Notes: generated by a model not told the origin, from the sequence alone. A stretch of 64,000 bases of DNA from Rhyacophila brunnea (GCA_022495005.1 JAGYXB010001332.1:620001-684000), one strand, 5' to 3'; numbered from the stretch's first letter, positions 21,176-33,024 are shown. A program made the numbers and translations.

Positions 21176-21624
21176 GGGCTTGCGCAGACAGAGAGCGGTC
21201 GGAGTTCTGCGTTCAACCGACCGTTGACCGCTAGCGTTCAGGGACAGCAGACAGGTGGCGGTCAACAATAAGCGTTCCATTTGTGTACAAACGTTGTAGT
21301 GACACAGGCGCTGCATAATGCAAGACCGCTATATTCCGACTGCGAGTGGAAGTGAGAAAGCACCGCTGTTGCGTACTCACTCCCCCGTGTGGTTACGCTC
21401 TATGTTGTTTGACTGCTCAAATTCCTATGACGGGACTGGACGGGAGGTACGGCGTTCTTTGTAATTCCGGGAATAGAACTCTAGAACGCTAGCGTTCCAA
21501 TTGACCGGCGCTGTCTGACCGCCGGCTGTGTACCCATACAGTATGAAGTCCATACAGTACAAAGAACGCCGAACTCCGAACGCGGAACGCAGACCGTCTG
21601 ACCGCTGTCTGTCTGCGCAAGCCC
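21176..21624. mobile_element. PIF/Harbinger-type MITE
   Basis: Ends GGGCTTGCGCAGACAGA and TCTGTCTGCGCAAGCCC are inverted repeats, flanked by TTA on both sides (21173-21175, 21625-21627). The subterminal regions contain repeated GCGGTC, GACCGC and GAACGC units in both orientations, plausible transposase-binding motifs. It is non-coding and 449 bp long. Confidence 0.9.
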
Positions 21625-21627
21625 TTA

Positions 21628-22522
21628 TAGTTTAGTAATATAAAAATATCACGTTATTATTATTATTATCATTATTTACAAAACATTATGAAAATTAAGC
21701 TGTGACCCCACTCATCACACCCAAATTTTTGACGGATGATGATGATAAAGTTTATCACTAAAAATGCTATCGCATTATTTTTTTATCAATGTAATAAAGA
21801 AAATGCACATTTTTTAATGACTTCAAAACTTTTAATAGCGAATTTAGTAAGACAAAAAAATGCTTCGTAGAAACACAAAAAAAAAAAAAATTGCATCATT
21901 AATAATTAAGTCAACTTGAAATGTCATATGGCCGGCGATCTGGAATTCGAGTTAATTAATTACCCGAACCGAAGTCGTGACTAGATACTCAATTTTTTAT
22001 CAACTTTGTAACTAGACTGATTTTAAGCATACTAATTTTGCATTCATCCAGATGACTTACCTAATGAATTTTATTACCTACATGCTGTGAGGTTTGGCTG
22101 GATAATATGTCTGTATCTAATGTGGTTTTATAGCTCTTAATGATTGCAAAAAATCAAGTAGGTGTAGCAAATTATTCTGTTCATTAGCCATTATAAAAAG
22201 CCGTGAAGATAAATGTAAAGGTAAATGTTTTTGGGGAGGTTTGAATTTTTAGAGTCGATTTATAACTGACGATTGATAATGATCGGATACGGAATTAAAA
22301 ACATGAAGGAAGTTGGATTTTAATGCAGCGGATTATCACTGCATGTTTTGTTTCCTTCTGGTTTCAACGTTTCAGACTCATTGCAAAGACCATATTAAAT
22401 AGATACGCCTCTGAGAATCATCTCCGCAACGACCCCTAAACGTCAAGGAAAGAAAGTGTCATTCATTTTCTTTTGTTTATATGTTGAAGTGACCGCTCAT
22501 ATATTATTATGAATTACTAGTG
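21628..22522. other. No gene recognised
   Basis: AT-rich DNA with a TTA/ATT microsatellite at about 21655-21675 and a poly(A) run at about 21879-21890. Confidence 0.6.
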
Positions 22523-22896
22523 CGCACCACCAAACCTACACTGACGTACGTCAAAATCAGTCATTTTCCAGGAAAGCCGAAACAAACGTTTTGAACCATG
22601 TTTATGGTACTTGATTAATTAATGTCTAATGGCTTTACAATGTCCATTTTTTTGTAGAATTATTGGGAAAAAATATATCTTTCTAGTGGCATTCATTTAA
22701 GAGTTATCAGAGCGTTCTTCTTGATCTTTGACTCAATTGACTCAATGTATTTAAAATAACATTCGAGTTAGGGGTATATCTCGTTAAATATACGCCAGTG
22801 TTCTCATAAGATAGAGAAAAATAAATTTAATTGAACTGCATTCATAACTCAAAACAGCAAAATTCAGACTTACGTCAGTGTAGGTCTGGGGGTGCG
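22523..22896. mobile_element. MITE with CGCACC termini
   Basis: The left end has CGCACCACCAAACC followed by TACACTGACGTACGT. The right end, inverted, has CGCACCCCCAGACC followed by TACACTGACGTAAGT. These make an imperfect inverted repeat of about 30 bp around a 374-bp AT-rich body. No convincing target duplication is seen. Confidence 0.65.
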
Positions 22897-24551
22897 AGTG
22901 GTTGCCCGCGACTGCGTGCATGTTCAATACCAAAAAAAAAGTTGACAAATAAATACAAAATGATGAAATACAATGAATCTATATCAATGTAGTTTACACA
23001 TCTGGTATTTTTTTTAAATCAATGATAACTGTTAGATCTAGGCGCGTCCATCTTTACCCAGTCCTTCTGATATGAATATTTTGTTCCTCGCCTTCCTCGC
23101 CTTCCAACATGTACCTCACCGCACCATACCACCGCTGCTATCAGATTTTTTTAAAGCTTTATCTTGTAACTTAGCAAAAATATCGAGATAAAACTACATT
23201 AAATTGATATAAACAGTATAGACAGCTATTCGAGATTCATTAATATTGATTGATCGAGTTTTTTTTTTTTAAATACAATGGTAAAAACGACAATTTAAAA
23301 TAACAAAAAACTATAAGTACTTAAGTATAATAATATTATGCTTGGGTATTAAGGAAATACTTAGTCAAAACACTGAGCCAAAAGGTAAATCATTCATATC
23401 AATTTTCAAGAAGTGGCTCATCAAAATGCAATTATTTGCAGGACTTATCACGTGTTGCAAATCATACAGTTTCTTGTGCCTTTGAAAAGCCCTAGCCAGT
23501 TTGTCGACCCCATATACGGATACAGCGACAGTGTTGTGTTATTATTATTACCGGATATCGAACAACGGACTGTTGGCTCAGTAGGTTAAATGAGCCTGCT
23601 CAAATCGGGAATCGTAAACAATGGTTTTATCAGCTATTCGATATTGCACAACGGGTGGAGTCGGCTTATTATGACTTCAAACTAAAACTAAATGCAATTG
23701 GTTAATCTCTTATTAATTATAATAATGCTCATTAGGTGGATCGTATGAACATCGCATATCTTGGACACCCAATAATTAATGTCGCTTTCTTATGTGGACA
23801 ATTTTCCCAGGTTGCCGGAATCCAATTGGGTTTAAAGCCTAGTACCAGGGAACTCAGAAATAATGGAAACTGAAATACATAACGGGTAAGGCGATAGTAG
23901 GTAACCGACTCGAGTAAGGAATAATCCGGGTTAAACTTACACACGTGTCAATAATACGTTTTACGTCTAATACTGAAAACTGCTCTCGGTTTATGCATTT
24001 ACGCTCATTTAATGTTGGTGTATTACACACACCATTGCACGTGCATAATGCGTGCTTCATTTTCGTAGGACACTCACACATTCAAAATCCTGCTTCACCA
24101 TGCGGCGAATTGAATATGGCCTATCGGTATTCTATTTCTTATCTGTTCTGTGCCCGCACGCACGTTCTTGCTCGACGGTTTTGCTCGATCGAGCAATATG
24201 TTGACTTGGAAGCATGCTCGTTGCTGCGTCCACACAGTCGAGCAACTAGACAAAAGGCGCTGTGAGGCCACCGTCGCACCGCCACGACTTCGACCACGAG
24301 TGAGAGCGAGGCCACACTAGCCTTGCCGGTGCGTCCTCATTCCCTTGCTCAAATTACATCGCGCAAGAATTACAGACCTTCAATCTTTTTCGAATAGCAC
24401 AATTTGTTCGATGACGAACAAAAAACCATCGAGCCAGATGGTACACACGTTGAGACATGTTGGAATCAGCGTAAAACCATCGATCAAGAACGTGCGTGTG
24501 TTCTTACTAAAAGAAAGTACAGGACACGTTATGAATTTAATGACACATCCG
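22897..24551. other. No gene recognised; CpG-rich patch
   Basis: Mostly AT-rich. From about 24150 to 24350 CpG-rich sequence includes the palindrome GCTCGATCGAGC and several TGCTCG/CGAGCA units. ORFs at 23945-24265 and 24345-24566 have no recognisable motif. Confidence 0.5.
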
Positions 24552-24620
24552 CATACCCCCACATGAATGGGGGTTGACAGGGCTCTCGCCTGCAGGTCCG
24601 GCTTAGCAGGTCGACCAAGT
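24552..24620 (-). mobile_element. Fragment of the CATGGCCCCC-ended hAT-like family
   Basis: The stretch GGGGTTGACAGGGCTCTCGCC through GGTCGACCAAG aligns with one end of the complete element at 40777-41124 and nothing beyond it. Confidence 0.4.
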
Positions 24621-24787
24621 TTTATGAAAAGGTTCTTTCTTTTATTTTGTCTATCCAAATATACCTCTTGTATCATCATTTATACTGATTTATTTTATCC
24701 TTAATGATTAGCTTTTCTCAGCGTTTCTTAATTAAATTAGTAAATACTTAGTCGCAGAATACGGATTATAAGGTTTTTCTTTTAATA

Positions 24788-24890
24788 CCTTCACTGCTGA
24801 CCAGGTAATTATTTTTTAATTACCACATTTAAATATCATGTTAATTACATAAATAACTAATGGCCAACTACTGCAAACGCGCCAGTCACG
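24788..24890 (+). repeat. Dispersed repeat, two copies in window
   Basis: Shares CTGCTGACYAGRTAATKATTTTTTAATTACCAC and GTTAATTACAT with 45672-45780. The type is unknown and the copies are short and diverged. Confidence 0.5.
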
Positions 24891-25680
24891 TTGTTAGCAC
24901 TAAATAAGTTATTAATTGAATAATAATTATGTATGCTTAGGGATGTTTAAAGTATCGATTCTTTGATACTTTTCTTTCGATATCACTACCGGTATCAGAA
25001 TCTAAATCATTTTCCTTCGATATGACGTATATGGTGAAACTGTAAAAAAAATCCGTTTTGTGTAATGCAAATATGCAAAAACAATTTTATGAAGGTTAAA
25101 TGAGACGATGAGATTAGTTACCACGTAGAAGTACGACAAAAGCATACAATATTTATTCTGATATTAGTCGCATATCGAAACAGTTTTTTGTAAGCTAAGC
25201 AGTGATTGGCCAACATTATGAGCTGGGGTATATATTTTCGAATCAAAGCAAGAGAAAGAGCGGGAGAAAAAAAAATGAGGCGGCATCGTGTTATTTCCTG
25301 TTTTACGCCATTTTTAAAAAAAAATAACTATTCCATAAAATACATAATATTTACAGTAGAAATAATAATGTGGATAGTAATGTTTCATCGTAATTTAGTT
25401 TTCCTTTCAGACTCCACTCTCGTACACCAACTGCACCATCCATAAATGCATTGTTTGCGCAGAATTTAATCAACCGTGATTTTTGACGTCATAACTAAAA
25501 TGCTAACACAAGATTTAGAAAAACGACGTGGCTCCATTTTTCCAATATTTCATAAAGGTCAAAGATTATTTTGGAATGATATATCCCATTAATTTATTTT
25601 GCCGCTTAGTTAGTTGTCAGGGTTTTACCTGGAAATAATTCCGCTAAACGGGAGGCTTTGCATATTATACAATAAAATTA
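24891..25680. other. No gene recognised
   Basis: AT-rich DNA. The ORF at 25206-25445 is motif-free. Confidence 0.6.
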
Positions 25681-25905
25681 TACATAATACCTTGTAATAA
25701 TATACTAATAATTACAAGATAAAAAGAACTTTTTATATACTTCCACGTTTTTAAATTTTCTGTTGAATCATATAAACTTGACAATTCTATGTATTAATAA
25801 ATACTTTTTTTTGTACTTGATAGAAATATTGATTAAAAATATAGAATACTGAAATGTCATTTTGCGCACGTATATATTAATAATTTAGTTGCTAGGAACC
25901 CTTAG
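25681..25905 (+). repeat. Roughly 500-bp interspersed repeat (family R), left part only
   Basis: Identical or nearly so to the first 205 bp of the fuller copy at 26214-26695, from ATTACAAGATAAAAAG to TTAGTTGCTAGGAACCC. The remainder of the element is missing. Confidence 0.8.
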
Positions 25906-26213
25906 AACCCTTAGAACTCATGCAATAGTACAAACACGAAATCTGTGGTTTCGTAGTAAAAGTGCTTAGTCAGTTTTGTTGCAGCTGAGATAATCAGTTA
26001 TGAAATAAATCACAGTTTTCAATCGAGTTAATTGATGTATCTTTTTTTATTTCTTTTTAGTTATTTATGAATAGTAAAATTTTTGATGCTGTGTTATATT
26101 CAATGTTTTCAATAAGTACTTTTACTTATAGTTACAAATGATTTTCTCAGTTTAAGCTTACAACAAATTTAAACATCTATTTATTTTACTTACATGTAAC
26201 GAAATCTGATACA
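25906..26213. other. Spacer between two family-R copies
   Basis: AT-rich, no feature recognised. Confidence 0.6.
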
Positions 26214-26695
26214 CAATAATTACAAGATAAAAAGAACTTTTTATATACCACGTTTTTATATTTTCTGTTGAATCATATAAACTTGACAATTCTATGTATT
26301 AATAAATACTTTTTTTTGTACTTGATAGAAATATTGAATAAAAATATAGAATACTGAAATGTCATTTTGCGCACGTATATATTAATAATTTAGTTGCTAG
26401 GAACCCTTAGCAACCAATAATAGTGTTTACTTTTAACGAATTTTTCCCAAAACATACAAAACAGAATTAACTGAAAATTAATTCCATTCTGCTTAAAGAT
26501 GGCCTAAAGTATTAAAAGAATGCATTGTCGTCGTGTTCTGATATATTCTAAAAGTTTCAAATGTCTAGCTAGTTGGGAAGTTAGTTAAAAATCTTAGACA
26601 AACAAGAAAAATTTGTACTGGAAACACAAGAAAAAATCTGTACCGGACAAACAAGAATACGAGCTAATAAAAACGTGGTAAAAATGAACACACCT
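26214..26695 (+). repeat. Interspersed repeat family R, near-complete copy
   Basis: Begins AATTACAAGATAAAAAG, then CCACGTTTTTA, and ends TAAAAACGTGG, giving a short terminal inverted repeat. The right part contains tandem units of TTTGTACTGGACAAACAAGA. Other copies: 30226-30740, 31295-31768 (minus), 46205-46698, 59329-59797. It is non-coding. It may be a MITE, with superfamily undetermined. Confidence 0.85.
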
Positions 26696-27454
26696 ACATG
26701 CTGTGCCACTACCGCCATCTTGCAAAACGTCAGACGATTTTTAGTTTTCATCCGTCTATCCGATAAAATATAGGTATCAAAAAATGTTTTATTAAATAAA
26801 ATTATCGCAGATTTTCGACGATTCAGTTTTTTTCCTAGATACCTTTATGGATACCTCGCATTTACTATCGAGATTTCTTTCAGGACTTTTATACAGTTAA
26901 AATGTTATTGACGGTGTAGAGATAGGCTAACATGTTATGACGTAGCACGCAGTATCTATTGCGCATGCGCATATATGCGGCGTGAGAGATATAGACACAA
27001 TTGTTTAGGTTACATTACATATTATTTTTGCATAGTGGTGCAATTTTATACAAGCGCCTAAATGCACTTTCTATCCACTTTTTACCGTATTTCTGTCTCA
27101 CTTTTCATGACAAAAAGATTGATTTTTAAACGTGAGCCTTACATTAGTGTTACAAGTTTAAAAGAACTTTTATAAAAATATGAATCATCAATATTTTTAT
27201 ATAATCGTAATTACTTACTAATATATCATGGCTGCGACGTCTTAACTTACAAATCTATCACCCCGATCCCCGCTTCCCTTCAAACTTTACATTCAATGTT
27301 ATTAATAGTCTCGTTAAACTACCACTATATTTCTCAAATATACCTACTTATATTTCAATTCCAATTTATTTATTTTTAACATAATGTGGACATTACAAAT
27401 TATAAGTTTAAAACGTTCACAACATGACATGAAACATTATTTGTAAAAAAGAAA
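26696..27454. other. No gene recognised
   Basis: AT-rich spacer. About 27360-27430 is the third copy of the short dispersed repeat seen at 8150 and 9345. Confidence 0.55.
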
Positions 27455-28110
27455 AAAAGAAGTAATCTAATATATAAAAAACAATATTTGTTTGTTTGTT
27501 CGTATTTTATGCGCTGCCATACCATTCATCCGAATGCGATAAAACTTTGTCAACTTATTGATTGCACTTGCGCGAAGGTTATAGGCTGTATCTTATATAT
27601 AAAAATGTAACTCTGTCTGTCTGTCCCGTTTGTGTTCCAATACCATTCATCCGATTGCGATGAAACTTTGGTGAGTTGTTGTGCGCACGCCCGCGGTGGT
27701 TTCTAAAATAGAAAAACCATCTTGTTCTTCTATTCGTATGCGTTCCTACACCATTTATCCGATTGCGATGAAACTTTTGTCAGTTGTTGTGCGCACACCC
27801 GCGAAGGTTTCTAAATTAGTATTATATAAAATACAAAGTTTGTTGTTTGTTTGTTCCATCCAATTTTGAATTTTTGAATTTTTGTACTACATATTAATAC
27901 TATTAATAACGTTTGCATATTTTGGATTCGATTTTAATTTAAAAGTTCTTTTGTTTGACCTTTACTCCTATTAGAATTATTTTCATATTGTATTACATAG
28001 ATATTTTAATATTAAAAAGATAATTACTTATTATTATTTTTTAAATATCTAAGATAAATGTATCCACGAAGCGACCCTGTACGAAGCCGGATATTTCAGC
28101 TTGTTAATAT
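27455..28110 (+). mobile_element. Helitron-like repeat with about 108-bp tandem units
   Basis: Three tandem units (about 27515-27600, 27640-27715, 27748-27825) share ACCATTCATCCGATTGCGAT, GAAACTTTTGTCAGTTGTTG and TGCGCACRCCCGCG. They are preceded by TATATAAAAATGTAACTCTG and TCTGTCTGTC. The far end has a CGAAGCCGGATATTTCAGCTTGTTAATATAT stretch, like the CCGGGTA...CAGCTAGT 3' ends of insect Helitrons. No Rep/helicase gene is present. Ends are approximate. Confidence 0.5.
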
Positions 28111-28798
28111 ATAAAAAAAGACTGTTTCTTTATCTTTGGTTGTCAGACTAAATGTTTAATAGATAGTAATTTTGAGAAAAATCAGGTGTGTTCTGTTATT
28201 TTTGTTGTATGATTTGTAAATTTACGTTGCAATAATATTTGTTACCTACCTACTAGTAAACAAAATGTATTATCATTGTATGATTAACTATTAAATTAGA
28301 ACCAAAATAATATTTTTTAATACTTAAGTATTTGAAACTGGGAAATTAATTGACATGTTTTTGTGTCTGTAATAAACATCATTTACAAAAAAGATACGTA
28401 TAGATACGAAATAGATGTTAACTATTTATCCAGCGAATTAAAATAATTATTAAAATCGTTGATTTGGGATATACGCTGTGTTGCTACTAATGCCGCTACA
28501 AGAAAATCACGTAGCAAAATCATTTGAAATGCAATAGCCATCGTTTCCTAAACAAAGGACTGCACACGTGCTCCAGTTTTCTCTGGCATTCGCGCTGCTC
28601 GCTTGGCACAGCTTCATGACGATTCTAAAAGTAGATAAGGCAGAAATGTTACGCCCGCAAGGCCTAATGTGGACGAACAATGCAGATAATTAATCATTAT
28701 TGCACTATTATATTGCGATTTAACTATACCCAATAAAATACATGCACATAAAAATTTACAACATTGTGCATATTACGTATTTATTTACTGTTTTATTG
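28111..28798. other. No gene recognised
   Basis: AT-rich spacer with a short GC-richer patch at about 28560-28690, not assigned. Confidence 0.55.
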
Positions 28799-28802
28799 TT
28801 AA

Positions 28803-29164
28803 TGCTATACTTCACCTGGGGAACGGTCTAAAACGATCGTGACTACACGACGCGAAGATTGTGCAAACGACGCGTGCAGAACAAAACATAATTTGTCATA
28901 AAAATTCAACATGCGACCATTTAATGTTATGTTTATTGTTCTATTAGTAATAATAATAATAATATATTCAATGACATGTTTTCTTTTTCAAGTAAATGGG
29001 TAACGTTTTTTAGTCATCTTTACACGATTTAAGAATTAATTCCAGAATTAACAAAACAAATTGACGTGTTCACAGCTCAACTATCGCTCTCCGATTGGCA
29101 GCAAGTCAGAAATTTCATCGCATCTATAGTTGAAAACTATTTGCCGTTTCACCGAAGTATGCTC
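28803..29164 (+). mobile_element. TTAA-type MITE, family 2, copy 3
   Basis: Flanked by TTAA at 28799-28802 and 29165-29168, with body closely matching 7208-7573. Terminal repeats are partly mutated (TGCTATACTTCACC ... CCGAAGTATGCTC). Confidence 0.85.
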
Positions 29165-29187
29165 TTAAGTTTATGGAAGACGATAAG

Positions 29188-29399
29188 TTGTTTTTATTTA
29201 ATAAAACGCAATTTTTTTTGTAGTTTCAATTTCAGTAACAGTTTCAGTTGAAAATGTCCCTCTGAAGCGGACGAAACCGGTCTTAATCTATTGTATAAAC
29301 GTGGAATAAGCACTACAAAAAAATTGCGTTTTATTAAATAAAAACAACAATACAATGCAGTTCCACCATGAATTGACAATTAACAAAATAAAAGAAGTT
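29188..29399 (+). mobile_element. Palindrome-flanked insertion with 12-bp TSD, possibly Penelope-like
   Basis: The insertion lies between direct repeats GAAGACGATAAG (29176-29187, 29400-29411). It contains inverted repeats TTGTTTTTATTTAATAAAAC... (from about 29187) and their complement ending at 29348, about 37 bp each, around a core with CTGAAGCGGACGAAACC. That core resembles the CUGA(U/A)GA...CGAAAC layout of hammerhead ribozymes found in Penelope-like retroelements. There is no coding sequence. The TSD and inverted repeats are directly visible; the Penelope assignment is inference. Confidence 0.5.
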
Positions 29400-29411
29400 G
29401 AAGACGATAAG

Positions 29412-30225
29412 ATCTACCTTAGATTCAGAGCTACCCACCAAGGTTATAACCTTGTATATAGAATGTCGATGTTGTATAAAATCAACCAAAGTAAAAAGAA
29501 ATCTACACTTAAAGGGAACTAACAACTAACAAACCGCCCTCGTGGCGTGGGGATGTGCTATACGGGGTAATGAATCACGGGAGAGAATAGGTGATGGGTG
29601 AAATATTTTATGGAGCGGACGATGAACACTGTTTACGCAATCTTATTCATTAATGCATTAGAAATTATAACTTTTATTAATTTATTGTGTGCGAGGAAAG
29701 AATTTCGGAGTATTTCGTTCCTTGTACAACACGTGCAAAGGAGAGGAATAATGAGTTATCCTCGCACCGCTAAGGCAAATACTATAATATCTTAAAAACA
29801 ATGTTTAAATGGGGGGTGGGGGTGAACTTTTTGAGTACATGATGCCGTGTAAACTGAAATGTGTCCCAAATTGACTTACGTGCGAAAGCAGGTCGGAGGT
29901 GAATCCAGAGGGCTGGGCATAAAAAGGCGATATCAGTTTGGACTTATATTTCTGTACCTATTTCAAATGAAGACAAGCTAGGTAGATTAATTATTGTTTA
30001 AACACTTATTTGCCTAGATTTGGTAAGCTTACAAAATAATCATTTTCTTCCTGGTCTTCTTTTTCCCTCTATCTTCCTTTATAATTTATATAATCAACTG
30101 AAGCACTTGACAGTAAGTCCCAAAAAACATCGATGAAATCTGACAATTGAATCAACTTTGATATTGGTACCTATGCAAAAAGCATAGCCAGTTGTTTCCA
30201 TCCAGGATCACAAGATATATTATAA
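29412..30225. other. No gene recognised
   Basis: It contains a small inverted repeat GTGCGAGGA ... TCCTCGCAC (about 29688-29768) and a motif-free ORF at 29598-29795. Confidence 0.55.
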
Positions 30226-30740
30226 ATAATTACAAGATAAAAAGAACTTTTTATATACCACGTTTTTAAATTTTCTCTTGAATCATATAAACTTGACAAT
30301 TCTATGTATTAATAAATACTTTTTTGTGCTAGATAGAAATACTGAATAAATTTAAAATAGAATAATGAAATGTCATTTTGACATTTCATATTGATTTCCA
30401 TAGTAACGCACGTATATGTTAATAATTTAGTTGCTAGGACCCCTTAGCAACCAATAATAGTGTTTACTTTTAACGAATTTTTCCCGAAACATAGAAAACA
30501 GAATTAACAGAAAATGAAATCAATTCTGCTTAAAGATGGCCAAAAGTATTAAAAGAATGCATTGTCGTCGTGTTCTGATATATTCTGAAAGTTTCAAATG
30601 TCTAGCTAGTCGGGAAGTTAGTTAAAAATATTCAATCGTCCAATACAACTCTTGGACAAACAAGAAAAAAATTGTACTGGACACACAAGAAAAAATCTGT
30701 ACCGGACAAACAAGAATACGAGGAAATAAAAACGTGATAA
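30226..30740 (+). repeat. Interspersed repeat family R, complete-looking copy
   Basis: Runs from AATTACAAGATAAAAAG to AAATAAAAACGTG, with three tandem ACAAACAAGA-type units near the right end. It includes a GTCATTTTGACATTTCA palindrome missing from some other copies. Confidence 0.85.
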
Positions 30741-30888
30741 TAAACCTCGGTGTATAATACCTAAACCATAATATCCGGATCAATGTTCCGGATTATGGAT
30801 TGCCTACGTACCTACATTATTGTATATTGTACGGTACGCCTAATTATCACAAAGTGCCCGGGGTGACCAATAACAGTGCCCGAAGTGA
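30741..30888. other. Small hairpin
   Basis: CCATAATATCCGGA ... TCCGGATTATGG forms a short stem at about 30768-30798. Confidence 0.5.
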
Positions 30889-30965
30889 CCACACGTCGCA
30901 ATTATTATTTCGCATGCCGTGGGAGAGGTCGCGGGTTCGATTGCCGGCCGGCTTGGCGCTTTAGT
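30889..30965 (+). repeat. tRNA-like fragment (B box)
   Basis: CCGTGGGAGAGGTCGCGGGTTCGATTGCCGGCC contains a near-perfect pol III B box (GGTTCGATTGC). No matching tRNA 5' half or anticodon arm is intact, so this is a SINE head or tRNA relic. Confidence 0.4.
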
Positions 30966-31294
30966 TGGCCTAACTTGACGGCTTTTATGTAACACTATTG
31001 ACTATATAGATTTTTTGCAAAGACGCCATTACAAATATATTGCTGTTGAACTGTATATAGTGATATTTTCTATTCGTATTACAAAAGGCAAATGATGGTA
31101 AAATCGAAGTTAAGTACGCAATAGTAATATTGCACTATTGCATTGGTTCCCAGCATTTTTTTTATAATTATAACGACCCCCTTTTGTGGTAGCTAAGTAA
31201 CCTACGACCTCCCGCTAAATTAGCATAAAAGGGTATTTGTAATAGAGTCAGAAAACACAATAAAATATAACTTTCTACGTGAATTTTCATTATT

Positions 31295-31768
31295 TTACAA
31301 CGTTTTTATTAGCTCGTATTCTTGTTTGGCCGGTGGTTGTTTGTCCAGTACAAATCTTGCAATCGATTTTTAACTAACTTCCCGACTAGCTAGACATTTG
31401 AAACTTTTAGAATTTATCAGAACACGATGCTAATGCATTATTTTAATACTTTTTGCCATCTTTACGCAGAATTGAATTCATTTTCAATTAATTCTGTTTT
31501 GTATGGAAAGTTATTTTTATAAAAATCCGTAAAAAGTAAAAGACTATTATTGGTTGCTAAGTGGGTGGTCCTAGCAACTAAATTATTAATATATACGTGC
31601 GTTACTATGGAAATCAAAATGACATTTCAGTATTCTATATTTGTTTGTTTGTTTTTTATTTACTTCATATCAAGTACAAGTTTGGGCATATTGAGCATAA
31701 TAATTCAACATACAATTTAAAAACGTTGTATATAAAAAGTTCTTTTTATCTTGTAATTATTTATTTTT
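31295..31768 (-). repeat. Interspersed repeat family R, inverted copy with altered ends
   Basis: Matches family R in reverse orientation. Both terminal CACG cores read AACG here (ACAACGTTTTTA and TAAAAACGTTGT), so the inverted repeat is preserved although both ends changed. A middle segment around 31645-31735 is replaced by unrelated sequence. Confidence 0.8.
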
Positions 31769-32688
31769 TATGTCTACCAACAGAATCAATCACAGACGTA
31801 TACAATTTAATTAATAGGTATTTAACTAAACATCATCATAAATATTCTCGCATATTAATTATTAGCAATCACATTTTTCATGTCCTAATTTTACAATATT
31901 GACCAATATACACTGATAGCTGTTTTGAGCTATGAACCCCCCCCCCTCTGAATACGAGGTAAACGTGGTTAACTATTTTTTTTAATATCCATGAATTAAA
32001 AAATAAAAGTGTATGAAAATCTGACTTATTTTCAGAATTGAAAAAAATAATTGGCGAATCTCCTGAAATTCACTTCGCGACACGTGGGATTAGGAACCCG
32101 TACCTAACGCCTATACACACGTTCAATACACCCAACTTCGTATGCATTTTTAAAGAACACTTACTACTTGTTTAATAATTATGAATGCCTACCTTGATTA
32201 TGAAATAATACTACAGTTGATCTAAGAATAAACTAATTAGCTTTATTCTATGTTCGTGCCTACACACTTTTCGTAATTTCCGATTTATCGATGTGATGCA
32301 CCGCAATGCGTCTCAAATATTTTTTACGCAACCGAAAAAATAACTAACAAAACCAGTTGAGATGCAAATGCTGAACCCTCGGGCTTATAATACCGTACAT
32401 TTTTCAACATGCTACTTACACTAGCTGCTAGATAATCAATAAAAAATTGGAATCCCGTGTCGTTAATGTTTGTATCCCACTCGTAGGGGACATGTCGAAA
32501 TACATAATATTATCAAGAGCCCAGGTGTGGTATAACCTTAGACTATAGATACATCGGTATAACGGCGGAAAATTAAGATTTTCGACTATCTTTGAGAGCC
32601 AAGGCTAAGCAATATCCAGCCTTGCCTTTTCTCATCATGTAAATTACTGTTCAAGATCACATACAATTTGTTAATATCATTAATATCA
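31769..32688. other. No gene recognised
   Basis: AT-rich DNA. Just before the RTE end, an inverted repeat around CAAGGCTGGATATTGC / AGCCAAGGC sits at about 32596-32625 and could be part of the RTE 3' UTR. Confidence 0.5.
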
Positions 32689-33024
32689 TCAGCCGGGGTC
32701 AATCCACTGCTGGATGATGGCCTCCCCAAGCGTCTTCCAACTCTCTCGATCCTGTGTCGTTCTCTGCCACGTATTTCCACCGAACTTTACCAGTTCGTCA
32801 ATCCAGCGGCTTTTAGGACGACCCTGTGGCCGTTTTGTGCCCCTTGGGTACCACTGGATGACGGCATTTGTCCAGCGGCCGTCCTTTTGGCGAGCAATGT
32901 GCCCTGCCCATCTCCATTTCAGCTGTTTGGCAACGTCTATTACATCGCGTACTCTTGTCTGCTTCCTAACCCATTCGTTTATCTTACGGTCCTTTCGCGT
33001 GATGCCCAACATACACCTCTCCAT
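32689..33024 (-). pseudogene. RTE-like retrotransposon reverse transcriptase C-terminus, 5'-truncated
   Basis: The minus-strand frame ending at 32689 encodes MERCMLGITRKDR, TRVRDVIDVAKQLKWRWAGH followed by IAR, RWTNAVIQWYPRG, GRPKSRWIDELVK and TTQDRESWKTLGEA. This is the ordered C-terminal block of RTE-clade endonuclease-reverse transcriptases common in insect genomes. Residues upstream of the MERC motif belong to a tRNA-like sequence that happens to be in frame. The catalytic palm and endonuclease are missing. The open frame of about 110 codons without a stop argues for a fairly young truncated insertion. This lineage differs clearly from the RTE copies at 10138 and 38095. Confidence 0.85.
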
